Positions 24,341-32,043 of a stretch of 45,537 bases of DNA are shown in pieces. The stretch is from the NCBI RefSeq assembly GCF_000204035.1, contig NZ_GL883086.1:988866-1034402 (forward strand), read 5' to 3'. The stretch is from Brevundimonas diminuta ATCC 11568 (GTDB lineage: Bacteria; Pseudomonadota; Alphaproteobacteria; Caulobacterales; Caulobacteraceae). The notes beneath the pieces were generated by a model that saw nothing but the letters and a program-made list of their open reading frames with translations, searched no databases and was not told the DNA's origin. A program made the translations under genes and the position numbers. The stretch's first letter is position 1. Each line of letters begins with the position of its first letter.

Positions 24341-25177
24341 ATGCCCTATGTGACCACCTCCGACGGCGTCGACATCTTCTACAAGGACTGGGGCCCCAAG
24401 GACGCCCAGCCGATGCACTTCCATCATGGCTGGCCCCTATCGGCGGACGACTGGGACAACCAGATGCTGTTCTTCCTGCAGCAGGGCTATCGCGTCGTCG
24501 CGCATGACCGGCGCGGGCATGGCCGTTCGGAACAGGTCGGCGACGGCCATGACATGGATCACTACGCCGCGGACGCCTCGGCGGTCGCCGAGCATCTGGA
24601 TCTCAAGAACGCCATCCACATCGGTCACTCGACCGGCGGCGGACAGGTGGCGCGCTACGTCGCCCGGTTCGGCCAGCCTCAGGGCCGCGTCGCGAAGGCC
24701 GTGCTGGTCAGCGCGGTGCCGCCGCTGATGGTCAAGGCCGAAAACAATCCCAACGGCACGCCGATCGAGGTCTTCGACAGCTTCCGCGCCGCTCTGGCCG
24801 CCAACCGGGCGCAGTTCTTCATCGACGTGCCCGCCGGCCCCTTCTACGGCTACAACCGCCCCGGCGCCGAAATCTCGCAAGGCGTGATCGACAACTGGTG
24901 GCGTCAGGGCATGATGGGCAGCGCCAAGGCGCACTATGAAGGCATCAAGGCCTTCTCGGAAACCGACCAGACCGAGGACCTGAAGGCGATCACCGTACCC
25001 ACGCTGGTGTTGGCGGGCGACGACGATCAGGTCGTCCCTTACAAGACCGGCGCCCTCATGCAGGACAAGCTGCTGCAGAACAGCAAGCTGATCATCCATC
25101 CCGGCTTCTCGCACGGCATGCTGACGGTGAACGCCGACGTGGTGAACGCGGACATCCTGGCTTTCATCAAGGGATGA
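24341..25177 (+). CDS. Alpha/beta hydrolase, non-heme chloroperoxidase type
   Basis: A 278-residue cofactor-free haloperoxidase/esterase-family enzyme. It starts MPYVTTSDGVDIFYKDWG, behind an aaggaga site; the longer in-frame ORF from 23975 is just read-through of the IS region. The oxyanion-hole segment HHGWPLSADDWDNQ and HDRRGHGRS are typical, and the catalytic triad is Ser97 (GHSTGGG), Asp228 (GDDDQVVP) and His258 (GFSHGM). Members hydrolyse esters and can make peracids; physiological substrates are mostly unknown. The gene is complete and ends before a strong terminator. Confidence 0.93.
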   Translation: MPYVTTSDGVDIFYKDWGPKDAQPMHFHHGWPLSADDWDNQMLFFLQQGYRVVAHDRRGHGRSEQVGDGHDMDHYAADASAVAEHLDLKNAIHIGHSTGGGQVARYVARFGQPQGRVAKAVLVSAVPPLMVKAENNPNGTPIEVFDSFRAALAANRAQFFIDVPAGPFYGYNRPGAEISQGVIDNWWRQGMMGSAKAHYEGIKAFSETDQTEDLKAITVPTLVLAGDDDQVVPYKTGALMQDKLLQNSKLIIHPGFSHGMLTVNADVVNADILAFIKG

Positions 25178-25493
25178 AGGACGACGTCCACATGATCCCT
25201 CCGGACGCGGCGTGGCCGTACTGGACCGGCAAAGGCGCGCCTTCCTTCGGGACGGCGCCCCGCTGCTCCCCTGACCGATTGAAAATGGCCCAAAGACACT
25301 GCGCGGACACAGAAACGCAAAAACCCTGCAAGACACTGCTCTTGCAGGGTTTTTGTTGCCTAGATCGGTATAACCAGGGAGGTTGTGGGTGCGGGAGGGC
25401 GCTGTCCTTGTTGGTATTGGCCGATGATCCTGCCCGGCGAGAAATGTCGGTGCGTCCTCCTCGGCAAACACGGTCCCGCATGAGGAACACGAT
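25178..25493. other. Intergenic stretch with one strong terminator
   Basis: These 316 bases lie between the hydrolase and the small minus-strand ORF. Apart from the perfect hairpin at 25319-25354 I see no supported gene. Frames crossing it on both strands have poor composition and no recognised motifs; a minus-strand CSSCGTVF motif near 25480 is isolated. Confidence 0.6.
25319..25354. terminator. Perfect rho-independent terminator, bidirectional
   Basis: A 15-bp stem without mismatch (aaaaaccctgcaaga / tcttgcagggttttt) closes a six-base loop (cactgc). The arms carry A5 on one side and T5 on the other, so it can act on both strands. It would end the hydrolase transcript coming from the left and any minus-strand transcript from the receptor and small ORF on the right. 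Confidence 0.92.
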
Positions 25494-25715
25494 TCAAGTT
25501 GATGAGAGATCAGGAGCCTCCCGTCGTTCCTCATAGAAGAATCGTACCATCTCAAACAAAGCCCCTACTTCTCGATTTGGCAGAAGGCAGATAGTTCGAA
25601 AAGCTTCCGCGAAGCGGAGCCACTCGGGGGATTGAAATCCTTCCCCCATAAAAACTTCGTCGAAAAGCGGCAGATAGCGCCCAGCTTGGGCGATTCGGTT
25701 TTTCGTCGTTGACAA
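25494..25715 (-). CDS. Small hypothetical protein, 73 residues
   Basis: A compact frame downstream of the outer-membrane receptor on the same strand: STTKNRIAQAGRYLPLFDEV, then FMGEGFQSPEWLRFAEAFRT and NREVGALFEMVRFFYEERRE. The sequence is amphipathic and helical, unlike random frames here. The only start that includes the whole frame is TTG at 25715, 29 bases after the receptor stop; no good ribosome site is seen, and an internal ATG would give a shorter protein. The family is not recognised. Confidence 0.42.
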   Translation of the reverse strand: MSTTKNRIAQAGRYLPLFDEVFMGEGFQSPEWLRFAEAFRTICLLPNREVGALFEMVRFFYEERREAPDLSST

Positions 25716-25744
25716 TGGTGTTGCGGCGAATGCGCTGAAGGTGT

Positions 25745-27934
25745 TCAGAAGCGCCGCTGCAACGTTAACCGCACTGCGCGACCGATGGGGTCTTGTGCAT
25801 CCCGGCCATAGCCAGGCGCTGACGCACCATCACCTAGATGTGCTTGAGGCCTTTCATCGAACAGATTTGAAACCTCCAGGCTCACTTGCAGGCCCCCAGC
25901 CCTTCGGCGCATCGCTTCAGCATCAACGGCGGATGCCGCGCGAGTAGAGGCCATCTGAAAACTCAGCTTCAAATCCATTGATGCGAATGGCTTCAACAGC
26001 AAGTCCGTCGGCCCATCGGCGCCACTCAACCGTCGCGTGCGATAACCGTCTTGCCATCGCGCTGAAGCGTTTAGCGCCCAACGCCCGCGTCGTGCATCGA
26101 TCAGCAAACGCGCGTCCTGCCTCGACACTCCGCCCCCGTCTCCCTTCAGTCGATTCAGCTCAGGGAGTCCGTTCGCCAGCGACAACGTGTTGCGCAAACG
26201 ATAGCTATGACTTAGCGACACCCGCAGAATCGTCGCTTCGTCGCCAACAGCCCCAGAGGGGCGCGGCAGATTGAAGTTCAAACTGCTGGTCAGGCCTTCC
26301 GTCAGGTTGGCGCCGAAGTTAAGCGGGCGATAATCAACAGAGATCAGCCGCCCATCCAGATCTCGACGGAATCGCTCTGGAAAGGCCGCTTCGACATCCT
26401 CTGTCAGGTCTGGCAGGGAGCCGACCCCGTTCGTCGTCCTGTCGCGTTGATAGCCCAGGTTGGCGGATAGACTCCACCGCGTGAACGGTCCCAGCGACGT
26501 CGTCAGCGAAAGACGCTCCGAGCGCGGCTGTCGCAAGTCGGGGTTTCCTCCCATGATCGGTACGATCTCCACCGCTTGGCCGTTGCGGAAGTCGAACACT
26601 ACTCGCGGCGTGTCATGATACAGGGGCTCGGACCTCAGATTGTTCGAAATGCCGTCGTTCGCAGCGGACCAGAGGCCATTAAGGCGCACCTTCTGACGCG
26701 GAACCCAGGTCAAGGCCGCGCTCATCTCATCGCCGGATCCTGCGCCCGTGTCCCGAACGCCGCCGCCTACCGTCGCCAGCAGATCGCCTAAGCCCCGCAA
26801 CACGCCTTCACGCGCGCCCGCCTTGGCCAGCGGAACGGCCAAAGAGCCCCTCGCCTCCCGAGTCTGAAAGCGGCTTGTTGCGCGGCCCTGTTCGCGCTCG
26901 ACCGTCGAGCGACTATCCATGAAATTGCCGTTGAAATTGGCGACCAGGGGACCGGCGGGCAGTTCCAGCAACGTCCGCCCGACGGATCCGCTCAGGCCCA
27001 TCATGCGGTTTTCACCACGTGTATCGCCAAAGCCGCTCTCGCGCGCTCGCGACGCCTGGCCAGTCGCATTCACCTGGACCCGCCACCCCTTCGCCTCGCC
27101 GCTGAGTCCGAAAGCTCCGCCCAGGCTGTTATTTCGCCTCAGACTCGCAACGATCTCGTCGCCGAAGCGAACGCGCGACGAGCTTTCCCTAGCCTGACCG
27201 TTCAAACTGACCACAGACGACCATTCGCCGAGCGGACGCGTCGCAGTCAGGTTCACCGCAGCCAGATCGACGCCGGGGCGCAGGGTGACCGCGTCACCCG
27301 CAAGCCTCTCGCCTTCCCCTCGATCGCGTTCATCGGCCCGCAGAGCGGTGTCGCGCAAAACGCGCGCGCCCATCTGCAAGGTCCGTTCGCCATTAATCGA
27401 CGAGCGGCGCAGATCAATTGCCAGCGACGACATTCCGCTCTGTGTCGGCCGCTGTCCGGATACCTGACCGTCATGGCTTCGAAACTGCCGCTGCAAGACC
27501 AGGTTCACCACCCTTTGCCCCGGCGCGCCTCCATAAAGGGCCCCCGCCTCGGCAGGCAGCACCTCGGCCCGAATAAGGGCGTCCGGTGGGAAACCGGTGA
27601 AGGCGCCGGGATTGGCGACGCGCTTGCCGTTGATGACAACCATAGGCGCTTCGCCGACGCCATATGCTTGACCCAGCCGCTGCAGAACCTCGCTGATGTC
27701 CCAAGCGCCCAAGGCGTCGATCTCTACGCCGTCCAGCTCGACCTCGGGCGGGACCAAGGCTGCGCCGCGGCGACCGCGAACTTCCACGTCATCGACCCTG
27801 ACCGGTTCTTCTAGAGTTTGGCGCGCGGCTTGATCGGCTGCAGCTCTCGCTACGGTGGCGCGGCCCTGCTCCGTCTGCGCGACCTCCGTCTGCCCCACGA
27901 CGGCTAGACTGACCAAGGGCAGCCACAACAGCAT
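25745..27934 (-). CDS. TonB-dependent receptor-like outer-membrane protein
   Basis: A 729-residue protein with an N-terminal signal-like hydrophobic stretch (MLLWLPLVSLAVVG). A plug domain follows (about 45-155; DVEVRGRRG, EVLQRLGQAYGV, MVVINGKRV, IRAEVLPAEAGALYGGAPGQRVVNLVL) and a beta-barrel ends in the aromatic LTLQRRF. The plug is short and lacks the usual TSxRGxG segment, placing it in the divergent receptor class of Caulobacterales and sphingomonads rather than among siderophore receptors. The ligand is unknown. The signal peptide lacks positive charges at its start, so the true start may be upstream of 27934 or the annotated ATG may be misplaced. Confidence 0.85.
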   Translation of the reverse strand: MLLWLPLVSLAVVGQTEVAQTEQGRATVARAAADQAARQTLEEPVRVDDVEVRGRRGAALVPPEVELDGVEIDALGAWDISEVLQRLGQAYGVGEAPMVVINGKRVANPGAFTGFPPDALIRAEVLPAEAGALYGGAPGQRVVNLVLQRQFRSHDGQVSGQRPTQSGMSSLAIDLRRSSINGERTLQMGARVLRDTALRADERDRGEGERLAGDAVTLRPGVDLAAVNLTATRPLGEWSSVVSLNGQARESSSRVRFGDEIVASLRRNNSLGGAFGLSGEAKGWRVQVNATGQASRARESGFGDTRGENRMMGLSGSVGRTLLELPAGPLVANFNGNFMDSRSTVEREQGRATSRFQTREARGSLAVPLAKAGAREGVLRGLGDLLATVGGGVRDTGAGSGDEMSAALTWVPRQKVRLNGLWSAANDGISNNLRSEPLYHDTPRVVFDFRNGQAVEIVPIMGGNPDLRQPRSERLSLTTSLGPFTRWSLSANLGYQRDRTTNGVGSLPDLTEDVEAAFPERFRRDLDGRLISVDYRPLNFGANLTEGLTSSLNFNLPRPSGAVGDEATILRVSLSHSYRLRNTLSLANGLPELNRLKGDGGGVSRQDARLLIDARRGRWALNASARWQDGYRTRRLSGADGPTDLLLKPFASMDLKLSFQMASTRAASAVDAEAMRRRAGGLQVSLEVSNLFDERPQAHLGDGASAPGYGRDAQDPIGRAVRLTLQRRF

Positions 27935-28040
27935 TCAATACTCCGTCGTACGCAGCACCTCGCCTGAAGGCTAATTCATATCAGGCGTCGGGTTCAGATA
28001 GATACGTTGTTGCTGAACTATCAGCGTCTAAACAAAAGAA

Positions 28041-28070
28041 ACGCCGGGAGCTCTTGCGAACCCCCGGCGT
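28041..28070 (-). terminator. Terminator after the PraB-like gene
   Basis: Arms acgccggg (28041-28048) and cccggcgt (28063-28070) form a GC-rich stem. On the minus strand it is followed by TTCTTTTGTTT, as expected for a rho-independent terminator of the gene ending at 28118. It separates that gene from the receptor starting at 27934. Confidence 0.8.
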
Positions 28071-28117
28071 CGGAAACGATGCAGTCATGGAAAAGACGAC
28101 CGCACCATCAGGCATGA

Positions 28118-28594
28118 TCAGGAAATTGTCAGGCCCGGCGAGCTCGTCAGCGTGCCCGTGATTTTGCACGGGTTCGGCGAACCAGGAATAGTGGAAGTAG
28201 GGAAATACACGCTACTGGTTCCATTGTTCCAGTTCGTCGTGATGACGCCATTGCAGCTGCCCAGGATCGAGCTGGCGCCGATGTTGGTGATGGTGATCGA
28301 ACCACCTCCGTTGGGCGTGATCGTCCAGGGGAAGCCCGACGGCGAGACCAGCAGGCCGCACTGCCAGTCGCCTGGGCTGAAGCTGCCGCCGGTGATAGTG
28401 GCCGAACTACCGTCAGCAGCCACAGTCCCGTTCAGTGACACGTTACAGTTGATGGTCGTCGACTGCTCAAGGGTCAAGGCGCCTGACAAGACAAAAGACG
28501 TACCGGCTGGACTGATCGATTGCGCCATGGCCGGAGCGGCGAAGCCCGCGATGGCCAGAACGGCGGCTGAAGCAATAGAAGCAGCTTTAAACAT
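28118..28594 (-). CDS. PraB-like secreted protein
   Basis: A 158-residue exported protein. The start at 28594 is preferred because gggaggag precedes it; the frame opens earlier (28618) without support. The signal peptide (MFKAASIASAAVLAIAGFAA) is cleaved near AMAQ. The mature part is rich in Ser, Thr and Gly and beta-strand-like (GALTLEQSTTINCNVSL, TGGSFSPGDWQCG, WTITPNGGGSITITNIGASS, SCNGVITTNWNN) with paired cysteines. The pattern matches the PraB/alkane-oxidation-activator family, small secreted proteins whose molecular role is unclear. It lies between two outer-membrane receptors and has its own terminator. Confidence 0.72.
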   Translation of the reverse strand: MFKAASIASAAVLAIAGFAAPAMAQSISPAGTSFVLSGALTLEQSTTINCNVSLNGTVAADGSSATITGGSFSPGDWQCGLLVSPSGFPWTITPNGGGSITITNIGASSILGSCNGVITTNWNNGTSSVYFPTSTIPGSPNPCKITGTLTSSPGLTIS

Positions 28595-28727
28595 GTCATC
28601 TCCTCCCAAATATTTCACCAGTTAATGGTGACGAAGACACAAGACAATTGAAACAGATGTAAGTCAAATTATAAATATGATTAATTTTATATTATTCACT
28701 TTAAATTCTATAAATCACAACAACAAG

Positions 28728-28755
28728 CGCCGCCACCTTATTAAAGATGGCGGCG
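28728..28755 (-). terminator. Hairpin terminator after the TonB receptor
   Basis: Arms cgccgcca (28728-28735) and tggcggcg (28748-28755) pair perfectly around an AT-rich loop, 13 bases past the receptor stop. On the minus strand the stem is followed by cttgttgttgtg, which is T-rich though interrupted. The surrounding 28620-28770 stretch is notably AT-rich and holds no gene. Confidence 0.7.
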
Positions 28756-28767
28756 TAGGATTTAAAC

Positions 28768-31734
28768 TTAGAATCTCTTACTTACGCTTACAGCTATCAA
28801 TCTAGGATCAAGCGTGAAAACATTCGTCGTCAAACCAGTATCATCACTATTCGTGAAGGCATCCGTGATTGGCGCGTCGTCAAACAGATTCTTGACGTAC
28901 GCTTGGAAAACCAAGCCGCTCGACATATTTTCCAGCGTAACGTTGACATTAACATTATCCCATGCCTTCAGGCGATCATATTGCGTATTATAGACGCGAG
29001 AATAACTGCTTCCCTGATAGTAGTAATCGCCGCGCAGCGTCAGATCCCAATCTCCAAGGAAGAATGTGTACTGGGCGCCGATGTTGGCGGTGATGTTCGG
29101 CGCATTGGGCAGCTCATTGCCGCTGAGATCCGCCTCAAAACCACGCCCCCCGTTCGGCGCATCCTTGAATGGATCGTAGGTGATGCCGAACAGACGCCAG
29201 AAGGGAACGCTGGAGGTGTAGTTGGGATCAAACGTCCCCGTGCGAAGCGAACCGCCGCACAGCGCCTGAAGCGCGAGCGTCTTCGTAATCTCTGGAAACG
29301 CCGTACCTAAGATTTTTTCGACATGCTTGGTCGGCGCGATGCAGTTCGACGGCACCTGCAGCCAGGGCCGCAACACCATCCAGTCAGGATTGCCCTGGGT
29401 TCGATTCATAACGTCGATGGAACCTTCACCATCGCCGATCTTGGTGTCCAGATAGCCGATGTTCGCATCCAAGCGCAGGTTAGGCGTCGGCTGGAACACC
29501 GTTTCCAGCTCCAATCCCATCATGCGCGCATCAAAGTTCTCGTTCAGCGAGATACGATCGACGATCTGCGACACCTGATAGTCGGTGTAGTCGTAATAGA
29601 AGGCGGTCAGATTCAACCGCACTTTTCCATCATGGAAGGAGTTCTTCGTTCCGATCTCAAAAGCGTTGACGTATTCCGGCTCAAACAACTCGGCCAACGG
29701 CTGATACTGGATGACCGACGGATTGATGTCGACGCGAGGCGGGTTAGCGCCGCCGCCCTTATAGCCCCGAGCGTAGGAGGCGTAGATCAGGGTGTCGTCC
29801 GTAAAGGGCGTCACCGGCTTCCAGTCCAGCACCAGTCGCCCGGTCAGGGCGCCCCACTGCTGCTTGACGTCCGGCAGCGCCGGATAGCCACGGCTGACAT
29901 AACCGCCCGACGACGGTCCCGGATTGCCGCGATCCGCACCCAGAAGGAGTTGGCTCGGATAGGGCGTGCTGATCTTGCGATCATCGGTGTAACGCAACCC
30001 CGCCGTCAGCCGCAGGTCAGACGTCAGATCCCAATACCCCTCGCCGAAGACCGCCCAGGAACGTGTATGAACAACATTCTTGCTACGGAAGTAGTTGTGC
30101 CCGTCGCCAGCCAACTGACTGATAGGCGTCGGATCGACATAGACACATTCTTTTGGAGTTTGAGGCGTACAAGGCTGCGTAACACGCCCCTGATTTACAG
30201 GAGCACCTACAACATTATTGTAATAATATTCAGCCAAGAAAGTAAAAACGTTATTAAAAACGTAGTAATCATCATTGGATTTAAAATCCAAATAATTAGC
30301 ACCGATATTAAAATTAAATCTGCCATCAAGATTTGATTGAAGTCTTAGCTCTTGAGTCCATTGGCGATTGTCAGACTTACTCAAGTCTGCAGAAATCATC
30401 CTATTGGATGTACCTAGTTGTGGATCTGTATAGTAACCACCAGGCAAAGGAGAGTTAACTATAGGCTGCCCATTAATATCAAAAAGATTGTCAGTGCTGT
30501 TGAATATAGGATTTGAAACAAATCTATTATAGTCTTGAGTTGAATAGTAACCATCCTTCGAGTACGCGGTTTGAGATATCAGCTTCAGTTTATCGCTGAA
30601 GTCATACTCTACATTAAATTGCGAAACATCGTTCTTGACCCGAAAGATTGGGTCATAACTGGTCGCTACTTCTCGCAAGTTCCGTGACTGGGTCAAACCT
30701 GCATAAGGGTCCGTTCCAAGCGGCACGCCCACCACCAGCCTTCTCGAAGCATCATAGCCAAATGACGTGGCGGCGAGAAAAATATGGGCGAACGCGCCGC
30801 CGTTCGGCGCGCCATAGGCCGCGTCATCATAGAGCGAGCCGGGCAGACATCCCTGGCTCAGACGGTTCCGGATCAGGTCGGAAGTAATATTGACCGCACC
30901 CACGCGCGTCGGCCCCGGATCCCGCGTACACAACTGCTTGCCCGTGCGGGAACGCTGATCGTCTTCCTCGAAATGCTCCCAGATAAAGCTGGTGCGGAAG
31001 CGGTCCGTCGGTTCCCAAAGGGCTGAAAAGCGCGTCGACCACATGTCGCGGTCGTTCACCTGGGTGTCGTTGAAGCTGTTGTAGTCGAACCCGTCGCGCT
31101 TGGTCGCCGATCCGGCTAGACGAACGGCGAAGGTGTCGGTGATCGGTACATTGACCATGGCCGACATGCGCCGGGTGTCATAGTTGCCCGCCTCGCCCTT
31201 GACGAAACCCTCGAAGTCAAAGCCCGGCAGGTTTGGGATCATGTTGACCACGCCGCCGGTAGCGTTGCGACCATACAGCGTACCTTGTGGCCCGCGCAGC
31301 ACCTCGACGCGGTTCACATCCAGATACTCCTGCTCGAACAGACGGTTTCGGATCAACGGCGTGTTGTTGAAACTGACCGCCACGGCCGGGTCGCTACTGG
31401 CCGAAATCGCCTTAGTCCCGACCCCGCGGATCGAGAAGTTGTACATGGAGAAGTTGGCCTTGGAGAAACTGACGTTCGGGATCGCCCGCATCAATTCCGA
31501 CCCGCCCTCGATCTTCATGGCGTCAAGGTTTTCCGCCGACAGCGCCGTCACGGCGATCGGCACGTCCTGAATCGATTGTTCACGCTTCTGGGCCGTAACA
31601 ATGATGTCGCCGACGGTGGTTGCTTCCTGTGACGGCGCGACGTCCTGAGCCAGAGCGGGGCCGGCCGCTACAGCAAGAACAACGGCAGACGCGGTGACAG
31701 CCAGACGCGCGCGATTACAGGCCGCTGAAGCCAT
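28768..31734 (-). CDS. TonB-dependent receptor
   Basis: A 988-residue receptor. I use the ATG at 31734, which follows a ggggaga ribosome site; the ATG at 31755 lies before that site. Signal peptide to about residue 30 (AGPALAQ), TonB box VGDIIVTAQKREQSIQDVPIAV, plug with SIRGVGTK and VEVLRGPQGTLYGRNATGGVVN, long barrel, final VSVSKRF. This is the FecA/CirA-like receptor type that sphingomonads and Caulobacterales use for varied organic compounds. An internal patch of about 500 bases (30180-30690) is far more AT-rich than the rest. It is divergent from the KstD-like dehydrogenase. Confidence 0.95.
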   Translation of the reverse strand: MASAACNRARLAVTASAVVLAVAAGPALAQDVAPSQEATTVGDIIVTAQKREQSIQDVPIAVTALSAENLDAMKIEGGSELMRAIPNVSFSKANFSMYNFSIRGVGTKAISASSDPAVAVSFNNTPLIRNRLFEQEYLDVNRVEVLRGPQGTLYGRNATGGVVNMIPNLPGFDFEGFVKGEAGNYDTRRMSAMVNVPITDTFAVRLAGSATKRDGFDYNSFNDTQVNDRDMWSTRFSALWEPTDRFRTSFIWEHFEEDDQRSRTGKQLCTRDPGPTRVGAVNITSDLIRNRLSQGCLPGSLYDDAAYGAPNGGAFAHIFLAATSFGYDASRRLVVGVPLGTDPYAGLTQSRNLREVATSYDPIFRVKNDVSQFNVEYDFSDKLKLISQTAYSKDGYYSTQDYNRFVSNPIFNSTDNLFDINGQPIVNSPLPGGYYTDPQLGTSNRMISADLSKSDNRQWTQELRLQSNLDGRFNFNIGANYLDFKSNDDYYVFNNVFTFLAEYYYNNVVGAPVNQGRVTQPCTPQTPKECVYVDPTPISQLAGDGHNYFRSKNVVHTRSWAVFGEGYWDLTSDLRLTAGLRYTDDRKISTPYPSQLLLGADRGNPGPSSGGYVSRGYPALPDVKQQWGALTGRLVLDWKPVTPFTDDTLIYASYARGYKGGGANPPRVDINPSVIQYQPLAELFEPEYVNAFEIGTKNSFHDGKVRLNLTAFYYDYTDYQVSQIVDRISLNENFDARMMGLELETVFQPTPNLRLDANIGYLDTKIGDGEGSIDVMNRTQGNPDWMVLRPWLQVPSNCIAPTKHVEKILGTAFPEITKTLALQALCGGSLRTGTFDPNYTSSVPFWRLFGITYDPFKDAPNGGRGFEADLSGNELPNAPNITANIGAQYTFFLGDWDLTLRGDYYYQGSSYSRVYNTQYDRLKAWDNVNVNVTLENMSSGLVFQAYVKNLFDDAPITDAFTNSDDTGLTTNVFTLDPRLIAVSVSKRF

Positions 31735-32043
31735 GAAACTTATCTCCCCAGACATCGAGCGCCCTTCCCCAGGCGCGCCGACACGTTTCCCCCGTCCCGA
31801 TTTATCATCTCACGGTTGGACGGTGCGACCGCAGGACTAAGGCCACACGATCCATCTATTCACTGATCTGTCAATACACTACTTACATCATTGTTCGATG
31901 ACGTAGCGGAAGCTTTTGCAGCTGCGTCGCTTATCTTGCGCAATGCAGCGCAGACCCAGGTATCACATTGTTCAAACTATTTTCCTTTCGCTAACATTAT
32001 TGTTAGTAATGATGAGAGCGTATTATTTTTGGGGTGCAGGCCG
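31735..32043. promoter_or_regulatory. Divergent promoter region with two dyads
   Basis: These 309 bases separate the TonB receptor (minus) from the flavin dehydrogenase (plus). Two symmetric elements stand out: TACATCAT-N6-ATGACGTA at 31884-31905 (one mismatch in eight pairs) and CTAACA-TTAT-TGTTAG at 31991-32006 (perfect). The part near 32000 is AT-rich and includes tattattttt just before the ggggtgcagg ribosome site. An in-frame extension of the dehydrogenase to 31891 exists but adds no conserved sequence. Confidence 0.6.

Noticed and set aside
25174-25536. 120-codon plus-strand frame after the chloroperoxidase gene
   Set aside because: It runs through the perfect terminator hairpin and has odd composition with no motif.
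29323-30336. 337-codon plus-strand frame inside the TonB receptor
   Set aside because: It is antisense to well-conserved barrel sequence, has no ribosome site, and its tail is a low-complexity product of the AT-rich patch.
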